Shown: positions 16,657 to 24,396, numbered from the stretch's first letter. The stretch is 64,000 nucleotides of DNA from JAAZZIT01 sp964480525 (GCA_964480525.1 CAYZOV010000009.1:3405-67404), one strand, 5' to 3'. The notes: generated from the letters alone by a model not told the origin. Program-made: numbers and translations.

Positions 16657-18093
16657 CTATTCTAAAAAATTGCTGTTTAAAAATTCCGTTGCGTCGTCAA
16701 GGGGGAAATTTTTCACTTTGTGCGACATTTTGCTTTCGCCGTGTATATTAAACTTGAAAGATACGTTTTTGCGAAATTTTTGAAACGGCGTTTGGTATAA
16801 CCCGCAAATGGAAATGCTTGACTTTTTCACCAAAAACGTGTGGAATTTGTACAAACTGCAATAGCTGAAACTTGCATAGCCGTTTCCTGCACCCACCCCC
16901 GTGGTGAAAATGGACGAAGCCTTTACAACCAAAAGCCACATTGCAGGAAGTTCAAAAATTATGCAGGCAAATCGGAAAATTTCCGACCAGTTGGGAAAAA
17001 TAAAACTTGCGACTATACATGCAATCGGCAACCCCAAACATACCCACAACGGCGGAAAAACATACCGCATTACGTTGCGTTTCAGAGGTTTAACCGTGGC
17101 GGTGACAGGCTTAATTTCGGGAACTAAAAGCGCCATAGTGTGTTTTACAACCGAAAGGGTCGTTATGGGAATCAGCACCGCAATTTCACGACTGCCTTTG
17201 CCGTACCCCGAAGCGTGAATTTGCACCGAGCAGATTTTGAAAATTTTCATCAAAAGGCTCTGCTGTATGTCAACATAATTTATCTTGTCAACGGCGATTT
17301 GGTGATACCGTTTGGTGATTATTCCGCTGTTAATGATAATGTTGTCGTCGGTGCGTGTAACGGTGAATTTCCAATGACGAATGATGTTTACACAAAATGA
17401 AAACAGCCACCCCGAAATGATTACAAGCGCAAGAATTACCACATATTTCGGCAACCGCAAGGTGATGTATTTTGCGTATTTGTTCAGGGTGTGGAAAAAC
17501 CGCCTTTCGATTTCCTGACCCACAATTCTGGTTGCCTGAACTAAAAATGTGGTGAAAATCAGCACGCCCGAAAGGGTTGAAGAAAACAAAAGGGAAAAAA
17601 TCAACAGATTCCGTTTGCGTGGGGTGTATACAAATTTCGGCTTTTGCTCCGAATCCGAAGCGGATTTTTTCAAAAGCTCTATGTCCGAACGCTTCATTGA
17701 AAGTACAAGGTCGGTGGATTTGTCTGTGCCGGCGTTGGTGTCAATGTAAACTTTGTACGCCTTGAACGGTCGGTAAAACGCCCCTTGCGTGACGGACAAA
17801 CAGCATATTTTGTCAAAGGGAACCTGAATTTTGAAAATTCCGAAAAATCCCGTGTTTGCAACAATTTCGTTGGATTTAATTTCGTATGTCACAAAAGACC
17901 ACCGCATAAACGCAAACAAAAAAATTGCTATGATTACCAAAATGTCAAGCCACCAACCCTTTAGCCAAGTGGCAATGTCAAATTTCAACGCAACCAGACT
18001 TCGTGCCAGAGGAATCAATAACAGCCAGAAACTTTTCGTAGTGTAACCCAGTATTCTTATGGGGTGCTGGCGTTTTGAAAAAAATTCAGACAA
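16657..18093 (-). CDS. ydbT: Membrane protein with bacterial PH (bPH2) domains, YdbT-like
   Basis: 478 residues, close to Bacillus YdbT. It is built from membrane-helix pairs followed by bPH2 repeats, three in all (about residues 70-145, 245-320 and 400-470). Typical fragments are the W-S-F-V-T-Y-E-I-K-S-N-E-I-V-A-N-T-G-F type and its later copy T-V-T-R-T-D-D-N-I-I-I-N-S-G-I. The TTG start is directly next to the stop of ydbS, with GGTGG seven bases upstream. In Bacillus, YdbST increases tolerance to certain membrane-acting lantibiotics; the same role here is inference. The family call is good, the mechanism unknown. Confidence 0.87.
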   Translation of the reverse strand: MSEFFSKRQHPIRILGYTTKSFWLLLIPLARSLVALKFDIATWLKGWWLDILVIIAIFLFAFMRWSFVTYEIKSNEIVANTGFFGIFKIQVPFDKICCLSVTQGAFYRPFKAYKVYIDTNAGTDKSTDLVLSMKRSDIELLKKSASDSEQKPKFVYTPRKRNLLIFSLLFSSTLSGVLIFTTFLVQATRIVGQEIERRFFHTLNKYAKYITLRLPKYVVILALVIISGWLFSFCVNIIRHWKFTVTRTDDNIIINSGIITKRYHQIAVDKINYVDIQQSLLMKIFKICSVQIHASGYGKGSREIAVLIPITTLSVVKHTMALLVPEIKPVTATVKPLKRNVMRYVFPPLWVCLGLPIACIVASFIFPNWSEIFRFACIIFELPAMWLLVVKASSIFTTGVGAGNGYASFSYCSLYKFHTFLVKKSSISICGLYQTPFQKFRKNVSFKFNIHGESKMSHKVKNFPLDDATEFLNSNFLE

Positions 18094-18564
18094 CTATTTT
18101 CCACCGCCTTCCGCCCAGTTTTTCATTATAACGTCGATTTCGTCCACGTCGTCCGACGAAACAAAGTTCAGAATAACTATTCCGCCCAAAACGTGAATTA
18201 TTATAAAATTCATAGCCGTTAATTTTGACAACGGCGTTTTTACAACCGTAACGTACTGAACAGACGACTTTTTAACGTGAGAAGCGGTGGTGAAAAATAT
18301 CCCCCCGTGTTTTGTGGCGCCGTTTTGACCGATTGTGAACGAGCATTTGGCAAAATAAAGTGGCAAAAGGATAAAGTCAACAAAAAACGCCAGCCCGCAC
18401 ACAACCCCCACGCCGATGTACATGGCGACGTTGTAATTTTCAAGCAGTATAACGCAAGCCACCGTGAGAGCCAGCGCCAAAACGGAAGTTGCCAGCCTTA
18501 GAAAGTTCAGCGCATTTCGGTGGGGTTTGTAGTTCTTTATAATAATCACCTCTGAAAATTTCAC
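18094..18564 (-). CDS. ydbS: Membrane protein with one bPH2 domain, YdbS-like
   Basis: 156 residues: two N-terminal membrane helices (about 20-65) followed by one bPH2 domain (about 70-150; F-T-I-G-Q-N-G-A-T-K-H-G-G-I-F, then K-S-S-V-Q-Y-V-T-V-V-K-T-P-L-S). It is the small partner of YdbT, in the usual S-then-T order with no gap. The start is uncertain. GTG 18564 has no ribosome site and would lie right at a 20-bp palindrome; AGAGGTGA a few codons in could serve a start inside the gene, but no ATG/GTG/TTG is well placed there. The mRNA could be leaderless or use a rare start codon. Confidence 0.82.
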   Translation of the reverse strand: MKFSEVIIIKNYKPHRNALNFLRLATSVLALALTVACVILLENYNVAMYIGVGVVCGLAFFVDFILLPLYFAKCSFTIGQNGATKHGGIFFTTASHVKKSSVQYVTVVKTPLSKLTAMNFIIIHVLGGIVILNFVSSDDVDEIDVIMKNWAEGGGK

Positions 18565-18566
18565 TA

Positions 18567-18586
18567 ATTAAAACAGATGTTTTAAT
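18567..18586. promoter_or_regulatory. 20-bp palindrome at the 5' end of ydbS
   Basis: ATTAAAACA-GA-TGTTTTAAT is a perfect inverted repeat (9-bp arms, 2-bp centre) directly upstream of the GTG used for ydbS. It is a good candidate operator for a dimeric repressor of ydbST. AT-rich -10-like sequence lies just upstream of it on the minus strand. Confidence 0.5.
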
Positions 18587-18650
18587 GGTAAAGCTTTTAG
18601 TTCATATTTTATCATATAGTATTCGCCGTCGCCGTTGGCGGTAAAACAGA

Positions 18651-18894
18651 ATACCCAAATGTAAAGCGATAGGTTTCGTTTACCAACCTATAAATTCTTT
18701 GCAAATCGGGTACTTTTGCGGTTTGCGGAGCAAATATCGGTCATGGACCGATAAGCAAAATACCCAAATGTAAACCGATAGGTTTCGTTTACTAAACTGT
18801 AAATTTATTGCAAATCGGGTACTTTTGCGGTTTGCGAAGCAAATATCGGTCATAGACCGATAAGCAAAATACCCAAATGTAAACCGATAGGTTT
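18651..18894. repeat. 109-bp tandem repeat, about 2.2 copies
   Basis: Copies start at 18651, 18760 and 18869, each with ATACCCAAATGTAAA; the third breaks off after GATAGGTTT. The two full copies differ at only about ten positions. Each unit holds its own inverted repeats: AAACC-GATA-GGTTT, ATCGGTC-AT-GGACCGAT, and an imperfect outer pair TACCCAAATG / CAAATCGGGTA. No ORF runs through it. It could be a transcribed structured RNA, a set of protein-binding sites or a replication-slippage product. Confidence 0.85.
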
Positions 18895-18910
18895 ACATTT
18901 ATGCCCCGTA

Positions 18911-18945
18911 AAGTGCGATAAGCATTTATGCTTGCACTTGCTTTA
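18911..18945. repeat. Imperfect hairpin beside the tandem repeat
   Basis: AAGTGC-GAT-AAGCAT ... ATGCTTGCACTT gives a 12-bp stem with a three-base bulge (about 18911-18939). It lies between the 109-bp repeat and the lipoprotein terminator. No gene is seen in 18565-18980. Confidence 0.4.
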
Positions 18946-18980
18946 AGGTTATTATAACATAAAATTTCCAAAAGGTAAAG

Positions 18981-19010
18981 AAAAAAAGCAAGCGAAATTG
19001 CTTGCTTTTT
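18981..19010 (-). terminator. Terminator of the lipoprotein gene
   Basis: The stem AAAAGCAAGC / GCTTGCTTTT with a GAAATT loop is followed on the minus strand by a T-run (the A-run at 18981-18987 on the plus strand). It lies just past the stop of the minus-strand lipoprotein gene. Confidence 0.8.
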
Positions 19011-19016
19011 GTAAAT

Positions 19017-19541
19017 TTATATGTCTTTGACGTCTTTTATCAAATTCCAATCCATGACGGGGCTGTCGCAAACGTACCAGATGTCCCCGATTTTTCCCAC
19101 GGTGATTTGCATTTCTTGGGAATAACTTTCTTTGCGGTTTTCCACAGGGAACGCCGTCACACGCACCGTCAGGTTGTAGGCTTTTTTCAGTTTGTGACGA
19201 TTATTTTGCAAAATCGGAATGTTTTCAAGTTCCTCACCGCTAAGTTCCCGCTTGTCCGTGATTTTTTTGTTAATGGAAACATTTTGCGCACCGCAACATT
19301 GGGCGATTTGGGAATAATACGTCTGTGCAAGGTTTTCGTCGAAATCGTCGCTGTTTTCGTAGGCGTTCAGAACAGGCGTTGCAAAACATCTCAAAAAGTT
19401 TGTGCTGTCCTGACTGTCCAGCGTTTCAAACAACGTGTTCAAAGGCACTTCGTACTGAAAATCCGTGTCATCGTCCTCCGCTGAACAACCCGAAAACACC
19501 AGAGTTACAACCGCCATAAGCGCCAGTAAAATTTTTTTCAT
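19017..19541 (-). CDS. Predicted lipoprotein of unknown function
   Basis: 174 residues. It starts at the ATG (19541) with AGGGAGG seven bases upstream, not at the TTG one codon earlier. The N-terminus is a lipoprotein signal: K-K-I-L-L-A-L-M, hydrophobic core, then lipobox V-F-S-G-C, so the mature protein is lipid-anchored outside the membrane. The mature part is acidic (S-A-E-D-D-D-T-D) and mixed alpha/beta, resembling small NTF2-like secreted domains only loosely. I do not recognise a family. It sits downstream of the zinc-ribbon membrane protein on the same strand but behind a terminator, so it is probably a separate or partly read-through transcript. Confidence 0.8.
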   Translation of the reverse strand: MKKILLALMAVVTLVFSGCSAEDDDTDFQYEVPLNTLFETLDSQDSTNFLRCFATPVLNAYENSDDFDENLAQTYYSQIAQCCGAQNVSINKKITDKRELSGEELENIPILQNNRHKLKKAYNLTVRVTAFPVENRKESYSQEMQITVGKIGDIWYVCDSPVMDWNLIKDVKDI

Positions 19542-19566
19542 CAAAAACCTCCCTTTCGTGCAAAAG

Positions 19567-19598
19567 AAATCGGGCAGACCCTTTCGCCTGCCCGATTT
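19567..19598 (-). terminator. Terminator of the zinc-ribbon protein gene
   Basis: The stem AAATCGGGCAG / CTGCCCGATTT with a nine-base loop is followed on the minus strand by TTCTTTTG. It lies between the zinc-ribbon gene and the lipoprotein gene. Confidence 0.75.
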
Positions 19599-19637
19599 GC
19601 TTTATGTATGCCATTAAACAGACATCATTTTTAAATA

Positions 19638-20405
19638 TTAGTCCTTGTCCTGAATCTTTTCAAGCTTTTCTTCAAAATCGTCGTCAGGGTCCAAAACGTC
19701 TGTAATGCACCATTTTCCGTCGATTTTGAGAACAAGACATTCATAATCTTCCACGTCGTCGTCATCGTCGCCCTTGATTGAAACTTCGCAATCAAGAATG
19801 TAACCCTTTGTTACTTCAAGCTTTTTCTTGTCAAATTTAATCTGGAGATATTCTTCAATGTCTTTAAGGTCGCTCTTTTCGATTTTTTCCTTGTCCTTTA
19901 CGTCAACTGAAGTTTTGAAATCCCTGCCGTAATCGTTTCTGAAAAGTTCATAGTAGAGCTTAGCCTGACTTTTGTACATTTTTTCAGTTTCTTTTTTAGA
20001 CATATCGCTTGACTTAGCGTAATAGTCAATTTCGTATTCGCTGTAACATTCCATCAAAAGTTCGCCGTCTTTTTCTGCATATGCGTCGAACATTTTTCTA
20101 ACAGGTTTTGCGTATCCGCCCGAGAAAGCAGAACAGAGAATGATGATAACGATAAGCGCAACCAAAGCCACAACGCCGATTCCAACGTACTTTGTAAAAT
20201 CAGGGTTTGCTGTGAGTTTCTTGATTCCGTCAGCATTTGCGTTTGCCTTGAATTTGTCAAGAATTGTTGTGTCTGAATTTGTTGCTGCCGCAGCTTTTGT
20301 TGCAGGTTTTGTTGCAGGCGCAACGTCAAACTTTGCCCCACATGATGTGCAGAATGAAGCGTTGTCGTCAAGTGACGCTCCGCACTTTGTACAGAATTTT
20401 GCCAT
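19638..20405 (-). CDS. Zinc-ribbon single-pass membrane protein
   Basis: 255 residues from ATG 20405 (GGGAGG eight bases upstream; the frame extends further but without a ribosome site). The N-terminus is a zinc ribbon, F-C-T-K-C-G-A-S ... F-C-T-S-C-G-A-K, then an Ala/Thr linker, one transmembrane helix (about 82-103, G-V-V-A-L-V-A-L-I-V-I-I) and an extracytoplasmic domain of about 150 charged residues (V-R-K-M-F-D-A-Y-A-E-K-D-G-E-L-L). This plan is common in Clostridia and the external part resembles small NTF2-like domains; no function is established. It has its own promoter. Confidence 0.85.
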   Translation of the reverse strand: MAKFCTKCGASLDDNASFCTSCGAKFDVAPATKPATKAAAATNSDTTILDKFKANANADGIKKLTANPDFTKYVGIGVVALVALIVIIILCSAFSGGYAKPVRKMFDAYAEKDGELLMECYSEYEIDYYAKSSDMSKKETEKMYKSQAKLYYELFRNDYGRDFKTSVDVKDKEKIEKSDLKDIEEYLQIKFDKKKLEVTKGYILDCEVSIKGDDDDDVEDYECLVLKIDGKWCITDVLDPDDDFEEKLEKIQDKD

Positions 20406-20447
20406 AATTATTTCCTCCCAAAAAATAAATAAAAATATGCCACTTTT

Positions 20448-20476
20448 ATAATAACTCACTTTTGAGTTTTTGTCAA
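20448..20476 (-). promoter_or_regulatory. Promoter of the zinc-ribbon protein gene, with internal inverted repeat
   Basis: On the minus strand: TTGACA (20471-20476), 17-bp spacer, TATTAT (20448-20453). The spacer contains the inverted repeat AACTCA-AAAG-TGAGTT, placed where a repressor would block RNA polymerase. Confidence 0.75.
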
Positions 20477-20523
20477 TAGAACATTCGACTTTTCGACATA
20501 TTTAACATTTATCCGTGTCAAAT

Positions 20524-21687
20524 TTAGTCAAAATGTGCAAGTTTTTCACCATCATAATAAAGACGTGGAACTCTTTTGGTTATATCGCAAACTATTTCGT
20601 AACCGATAGTGGAGCATTTTTGGGCAATGTCGTCGGCGGTGATTTGTTCGTCACCGCTTTTGCCCATAACCACCGCTATGTCCCCTGCTTTTACGTCAAT
20701 GTCCGTAACGTCAATCATAAGTTGGTCCATACAAATTTTGCCCACAATTCTGGCACGTTTGCCGTTTACCAGAAGTTCGCCTTTGTTTGAAAGGCTTCGT
20801 GGAACGCCGTCGGCGTAACCGATTGCGACCGTGGCGATTTTCGTAGGCTTTTGCGTAACATACGTCCGCCCATAGCTGACAAAAGCGTTTGCTTCGACTG
20901 TTTTAACCTGCGAAACCACGGCTTTAAGCTCCATGACGGGCTTTAATTCAAATGGAATTTCCAGCGAAAAATCAGGCTTCAAACCGTACATAATTATGCC
21001 CAAACGTGCCAGAGTGCTGTTTTTGTCGTTGTGGAAAATTCCCCCCGCCGAATTTAAATAATGGTGGTGCAAAAGGTTTATTCCCTTGTCTTTTAGCTCT
21101 TGGTAAATATCGTTAAACAGCGAAATCTGACCTTTGGTAAACTTTATGTCGTCGGGGTCGTAACTGTCAGCCACGCAAAGGTGGGTAAAAATCCCCTCAA
21201 CGCTTAGGTTATCTAAAGCCATAATTTTTTTAATTTCCGAAACATATTCCGAAACGTGGGAAAACCTCAGTCCGATTCTCGTCATTCCCGTGTCAAGTTT
21301 AATGTGAACTCTCACGGTGCCGTTTGATTGGTTGCTGAGTTTTTTTGCATAATCGGGTTCGGTGATTGCCTGAATTATGTTGTGAACGCTTAAAAGGTCG
21401 GCGTATTCCGGCGGCGTATAACCCAAAATCAGAATTTCTCCCGTAATACCGTTGTTTCTAAGCTCGATTGCTTCGTTAAGATTTGACACCGCAAACCATT
21501 TTACGCCCAGTTGTTCCTGCAAATACTTTGTGCAAACAGGACTTCCGTGACCGTAACAGTCGGCTTTTACAACGCATAAAAGTTGCGTGTCGGCGTTATA
21601 TATCGAAAGAATTTTTTTATAATTTTCACAGTTTTCTTTAAGGTGGTTTAGGTGAATTTCCGCCCATGCTCTTTTAATAAAAGGCAT
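20524..21687 (-). CDS. alr: Alanine racemase
   Basis: PLP enzyme that interconverts L- and D-alanine for peptidoglycan; cytoplasmic, 387 residues, the usual length. The PLP lysine lies in V-V-K-A-D-C-Y-G-H-G near residue 40 (the common form is A-D-A-Y-G-H-G). The barrel has H-I-K-L-D-T-G-M-T-R-I-G, and the catalytic Tyr of the C-terminal domain lies in A-F-V-S-Y-G-R-T-Y. The C-terminal substrate motif reads G-K-I-C-M-D-Q-L-M-I-D-V-T. ATG 21687 follows AAAGGAG. It is a single-gene transcript with its own promoter. Confidence 0.96.
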   Translation of the reverse strand: MPFIKRAWAEIHLNHLKENCENYKKILSIYNADTQLLCVVKADCYGHGSPVCTKYLQEQLGVKWFAVSNLNEAIELRNNGITGEILILGYTPPEYADLLSVHNIIQAITEPDYAKKLSNQSNGTVRVHIKLDTGMTRIGLRFSHVSEYVSEIKKIMALDNLSVEGIFTHLCVADSYDPDDIKFTKGQISLFNDIYQELKDKGINLLHHHYLNSAGGIFHNDKNSTLARLGIIMYGLKPDFSLEIPFELKPVMELKAVVSQVKTVEANAFVSYGRTYVTQKPTKIATVAIGYADGVPRSLSNKGELLVNGKRARIVGKICMDQLMIDVTDIDVKAGDIAVVMGKSGDEQITADDIAQKCSTIGYEIVCDITKRVPRLYYDGEKLAHFD

Positions 21688-21733
21688 TGCGTGACGCTCC
21701 TTTCAGATATCGATAATGTATTTTCTGTTTGTA

Positions 21734-21762
21734 ATTATAACACATCTCCAACCAAAGGTCAA
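21734..21762 (-). promoter_or_regulatory. Promoter of alr
   Basis: On the minus strand: TTGACC (21757-21762), 17-bp spacer, TATAAT (21734-21739). Transcription starts near 21727, about 40 bases before the alr start. Confidence 0.85.
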
Positions 21763-21836
21763 GGACAGTTTTTTTGTTGCAAACGATTGTTCAAAGTTAA
21801 TACATAGTTAATTTTTCTCAAATTATTTTTTAAGCC

Positions 21837-21865
21837 TTTACAAATAAAGTATTTTGTGTTATTAT
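21837..21865 (+). promoter_or_regulatory. Promoter of the SLOG-family gene
   Basis: TTTACA (21837-21842), 17-bp spacer, TATTAT (21860-21865). Confidence 0.7.
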
Positions 21866-21939
21866 TATTTAAGATGGGTGGAATTTTGGATTTTGCCCGA
21901 AAAATTTAAATTTTGAAAACCGAAATCGGAGGTGTTTTG

Positions 21940-22737
21940 ATGGCTGAACAAGATTATTTTTACGAAAAGTATTACGACCCTTCTTTTTTAAATGTGAATA
22001 AAAAACTTACCACGAAAGAAGTGCATGCTATTATGAGTTATGCGAAACTTGATACCGAGGAATGTTATTTTGACATTGCACGAACGGTGTGTTTTACGGG
22101 ACACAGACCCGGCGATTTTCCGGCTCACGGACACCGTGAATCTGTTACGTTCAAGCGCCTTATGAGTGTTTTGTGCTTAAAAATTCAAGAAAGTATCGAC
22201 GAGGGTTATACTACGTTCATAAGCGGTATGGCACAGGGATTTGATATGTGGGCAGCAAGAAAAGTTACGGTTTTCAAGCTGAAATATCCGTACATCAAAC
22301 TGGTGTTGGTTCTTCCTTTTGAAACGCAGTGCGTAGGTTATACACCTCTTGAAGTTTACGAATACAGTTCTTTAATTGCGGCGGCGGACAAGGTTATTTG
22401 TTTGCAAGAAAAATATTCAAAAGATTGTATGAAAAGACGCAACCAGTATATGGTTGACCATTCTTCAAAAATAATCGGCATGATGAAACGAAGCAATACG
22501 GGTACGGGTATGACCGTAAATATGGCGAAAAGACAGGGCTTAAAGCTTGACATTTTCGATATGAAATCAAACCCCGAAATTTACGGCGAAACCGAGGACG
22601 ATTTTAGACTTTTGCGAGAGGGTAATCAGCTTAAAGTTAAGTCTGTTGACGAAATAGACGAATTTCTCAGAACTCACAATATTCCCGAAACCATTACGTT
22701 TTACACAGAACCCGAAAGCCGAAACTTGAAACCTTGA
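21940..22737 (+). CDS. SLOG-family (DUF1273/YpsA-like) protein
   Basis: 265 residues from ATG 21940, seven bases after GGAGG; the upstream TTG at 21913 has no such site. The core (about residues 50-190) is a Rossmann-like SLOG domain: C-F-T-G-H-R-P-G-D-F near the start, then F-I-S-G-M-A-Q-G-F-D-M-W-A-A and L-V-L-P-F-E-T-Q, the YpsA/DUF1273 pattern predicted to bind a nucleotide or nucleotide-derived ligand. The N-terminal 45 and C-terminal 65 residues are outside the domain and unrecognised. In Firmicutes, YpsA affects cell division and phage defence has been proposed for related SLOG proteins; neither follows from this sequence. It appears monocistronic. Confidence 0.85.
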   Translation: MAEQDYFYEKYYDPSFLNVNKKLTTKEVHAIMSYAKLDTEECYFDIARTVCFTGHRPGDFPAHGHRESVTFKRLMSVLCLKIQESIDEGYTTFISGMAQGFDMWAARKVTVFKLKYPYIKLVLVLPFETQCVGYTPLEVYEYSSLIAAADKVICLQEKYSKDCMKRRNQYMVDHSSKIIGMMKRSNTGTGMTVNMAKRQGLKLDIFDMKSNPEIYGETEDDFRLLREGNQLKVKSVDEIDEFLRTHNIPETITFYTEPESRNLKP

Positions 22738-22762
22738 CGGTTCGGGCGATTGGAGTGTATAG

Positions 22763-22856
22763 TTATCAACACTTTCAACAAAGTTTTCAACATTTTTGTT
22801 GCAAATTGGCTGTGAAAATATAGGTTTTCAACACTTTTTTGTTGAAAAGTTGAAAG
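22763..22856. repeat. Cluster of TTTTCAACA-like 9-mers
   Basis: TTATCAACA (22763), CTTTCAACA (22772), TTTTCAACA (22784 and 22825) on the plus strand; TTTTCAACA (22840-22848) and CTTTCAACT (22848-22856) on the minus strand. The copies at 22825 and 22840 form a hairpin. Six related 9-mers in under 100 bp suggest a DNA-binding site cluster. The first is one base from a DnaA box (TTATCCACA). Confidence 0.5.
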
Positions 22857-22934
22857 TTTGGGTGAATGATTTTTGAAAAAAAGTCAATTTCCGACGAAAA
22901 ATTTTAGTTAAAAAACAGAAAGGATAGCGTTTTA

Positions 22935-23861
22935 ATGGAAAATACCGAGCAAAATGTCAACAAACGCAAAAGCCAGATACCTGTTGCGATAGCGTATTTT
23001 TCCACGCTTTTGGCGTGTTTGTTGATTTTCGGACTGCTGGGCAGATATATTGTAAAACATTATGTAAATCTTGACGTGGGCAAAAGCACCGAACTCAATC
23101 AGGGGCTTGACGTGCCTGTCGCCGAGGACAGAATGACGATTTTGTATGTGCAGGTGGGTCAGACAAACAAAATGAATCATGCTTTGTTGGTTAAGCTGTT
23201 GCCTGACATATGCGAAGTGAAAATTGTGCCTATTTCCAACAAGATGATGTCTGCGGAAAACGAAACGGATAATCTGGACGAAATCGGAAATATCTACGAC
23301 GCAAAGGGCGTTGTGGGGGTTAAAAACGCTGTGGAAACCACTCTGGGCGTTGACGTGGACAAGTATATGACGGTGACGGATTCTTCGTTTGACAACGTGG
23401 TGGATTATATCGGCGGAGTGACGGTTGCGCCGAGCGAAGATATTTTTTACACCGACCCGAACACCGGCGAACAGATTGTTTGCAAAAAAGGTACGTCCAT
23501 GTCACTTGACAACAATTACACCAGACTTTATGTGAATTATCCCAACTTCTCACAGGGAGCAATGCAAAATGTGTCGGCGCTTAACGACATTATGACGAGA
23601 TTTATAAACGAAATGTTTTTGCAGGCGGATAATTTGACAAACAATATGGACACGTTCTTTAATGTAATATATAACAATTCCGACACAAATATGACCAAAA
23701 GCGATTATCTGTCCTCAAAAAAGGGCATAATTTACATAGCCCAAAACGGCGATATGCCTTGCGAAGCTTTGTCGCCGTCGGGCGATTGGCAGAGCGGTAT
23801 GCTTTTTGTGGACGATAGTTTTCCAAAGGCATTGGCGGATTTTTTTGAAGAAAAACAGTAA
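22935..23861 (+). CDS. Degenerate LytR-CpsA-Psr (LCP)-like membrane protein
   Basis: 308 residues: short basic N-terminus, one signal-anchor helix (about 15-38), then an extracytoplasmic domain. The second half follows the LCP plan: G-V-V-G-V-K-N-A-V-E-T-T-L-G-V-D-V-D-K-Y, then V-V-D-Y-I-G-G-V-T-V, then a D-P-N-T-G-E-Q segment. LCP proteins ligate teichoic acids or capsule to peptidoglycan. The G-R-S-D-T and R-x-x-R-Q-type Asp/Arg residues that bind the polyprenyl pyrophosphate and metal are not apparent, so it is probably not an active ligase. ATG 22935 follows AAAGGAT. It precedes a P-II-like gene by 42 bp. The fold call is moderate. Confidence 0.68.
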   Translation: MENTEQNVNKRKSQIPVAIAYFSTLLACLLIFGLLGRYIVKHYVNLDVGKSTELNQGLDVPVAEDRMTILYVQVGQTNKMNHALLVKLLPDICEVKIVPISNKMMSAENETDNLDEIGNIYDAKGVVGVKNAVETTLGVDVDKYMTVTDSSFDNVVDYIGGVTVAPSEDIFYTDPNTGEQIVCKKGTSMSLDNNYTRLYVNYPNFSQGAMQNVSALNDIMTRFINEMFLQADNLTNNMDTFFNVIYNNSDTNMTKSDYLSSKKGIIYIAQNGDMPCEALSPSGDWQSGMLFVDDSFPKALADFFEEKQ

Positions 23862-23903
23862 TAATTTTCACAAAACGGAATAAAAAAGGGAGCTGTGCAT
23901 AAA

Positions 23904-24260
23904 ATGAAATTGATGGTTTTTATCCTTAACAAAATCGATACGCTGGATTTTTTTCTTGAGGGTCTGGCGGCTGCAGGCATAGGCGGGGCTACGATTATCG
24001 AATCGGCAGGTCTTGCACAGACGCTTTCAAAACTTGACAGCAGTTTTCTGAGCGCTTCCCTCAGAGCGATTTTTTCAAACGGCAACGAGGACAACCGCAC
24101 GATTTTGTCGGTTATCAAGGACGAACAGCTTGATTTGGTGAGAAAAGTTATTTACACCACGGTGGGGCCTTTGTCCGAACCTAACACGGGAATTTTGTTC
24201 ACGGTGCCGATAGATTACGTTGAGGGAATTAAAAAACACGAAAATTTTAAAAATGAGTAG
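23904..24260 (+). CDS. P-II-like (GlnB-fold) small protein
   Basis: 118 residues from ATG 23904 (AAGGGAG 11 bases upstream; the GTG at 23895 is too close to it). The sequence K-L-M-V-F-I-L-N-K ... F-F-L-E-G-L-A-A-A-G-I-G-G-A-T-I-I-E-S-A-G, and a later V-P-I-D-Y-V-E-G, fit the P-II / DUF3240-type ferredoxin-like fold. The T-loop signature of true GlnB (uridylylated Tyr) is not visible, so I would not call it a nitrogen regulator. It probably shares a transcript with the LCP-like gene and ends at a terminator. Confidence 0.65.
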   Translation: MKLMVFILNKIDTLDFFLEGLAAAGIGGATIIESAGLAQTLSKLDSSFLSASLRAIFSNGNEDNRTILSVIKDEQLDLVRKVIYTTVGPLSEPNTGILFTVPIDYVEGIKKHENFKNE

Positions 24261-24270
24261 AGTTTTTTGA

Positions 24271-24300
24271 AAAAAATCCAACTTTTCGGGGATTTTTTTG
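24271..24300 (+). terminator. Terminator after the P-II-like gene
   Basis: AAAAAATCC / GGATTTTTT stem with a ten-base loop, ending in T-rich sequence, about ten bases after the stop codon. Confidence 0.7.
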
Positions 24301-24310
24301 CGAAAAACCC

Positions 24311-24339
24311 TTGCAATTTAAAAAAGAATGTGTTATAAT
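24311..24339 (+). promoter_or_regulatory. Promoter of the rimP-nusA-infB operon
   Basis: TTGCAA (24311-24316), 17-bp spacer, TATAAT (24334-24339). A second TATAAT lies at about 24344, which could give an alternative start. Confidence 0.8.
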
Positions 24340-24358
24340 ATGTATAATATCATTGACG

Positions 24359-24396
24359 AAAGGCTGGAAAAAACGTTTTCCGGTCTTTAGTTTTTG
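24359..24396 (+). promoter_or_regulatory. Terminator-like attenuator in the rimP-nusA leader
   Basis: AAAGGCTGGAAAA / TTTTCCGGTCTTT forms a 13-bp stem (two G-U pairs) with an AACG loop, then AGTTTTTG. It lies only about 15 bases after the transcription start and before rimP. An intrinsic terminator in the leader of an operon encoding NusA, a termination factor, suggests autoregulation by attenuation; the sequence shows the hairpin, the regulation is inference. Confidence 0.6.

Noticed and set aside
18651..18894. CRISPR array
   Set aside because: The repeat is a 109-bp direct tandem without spacers, and no cas gene is present.
22738..22934. Replication origin
   Set aside because: The DnaA-like 9-mers deviate from the consensus, and no dnaA, dnaN or other origin-linked gene is nearby.
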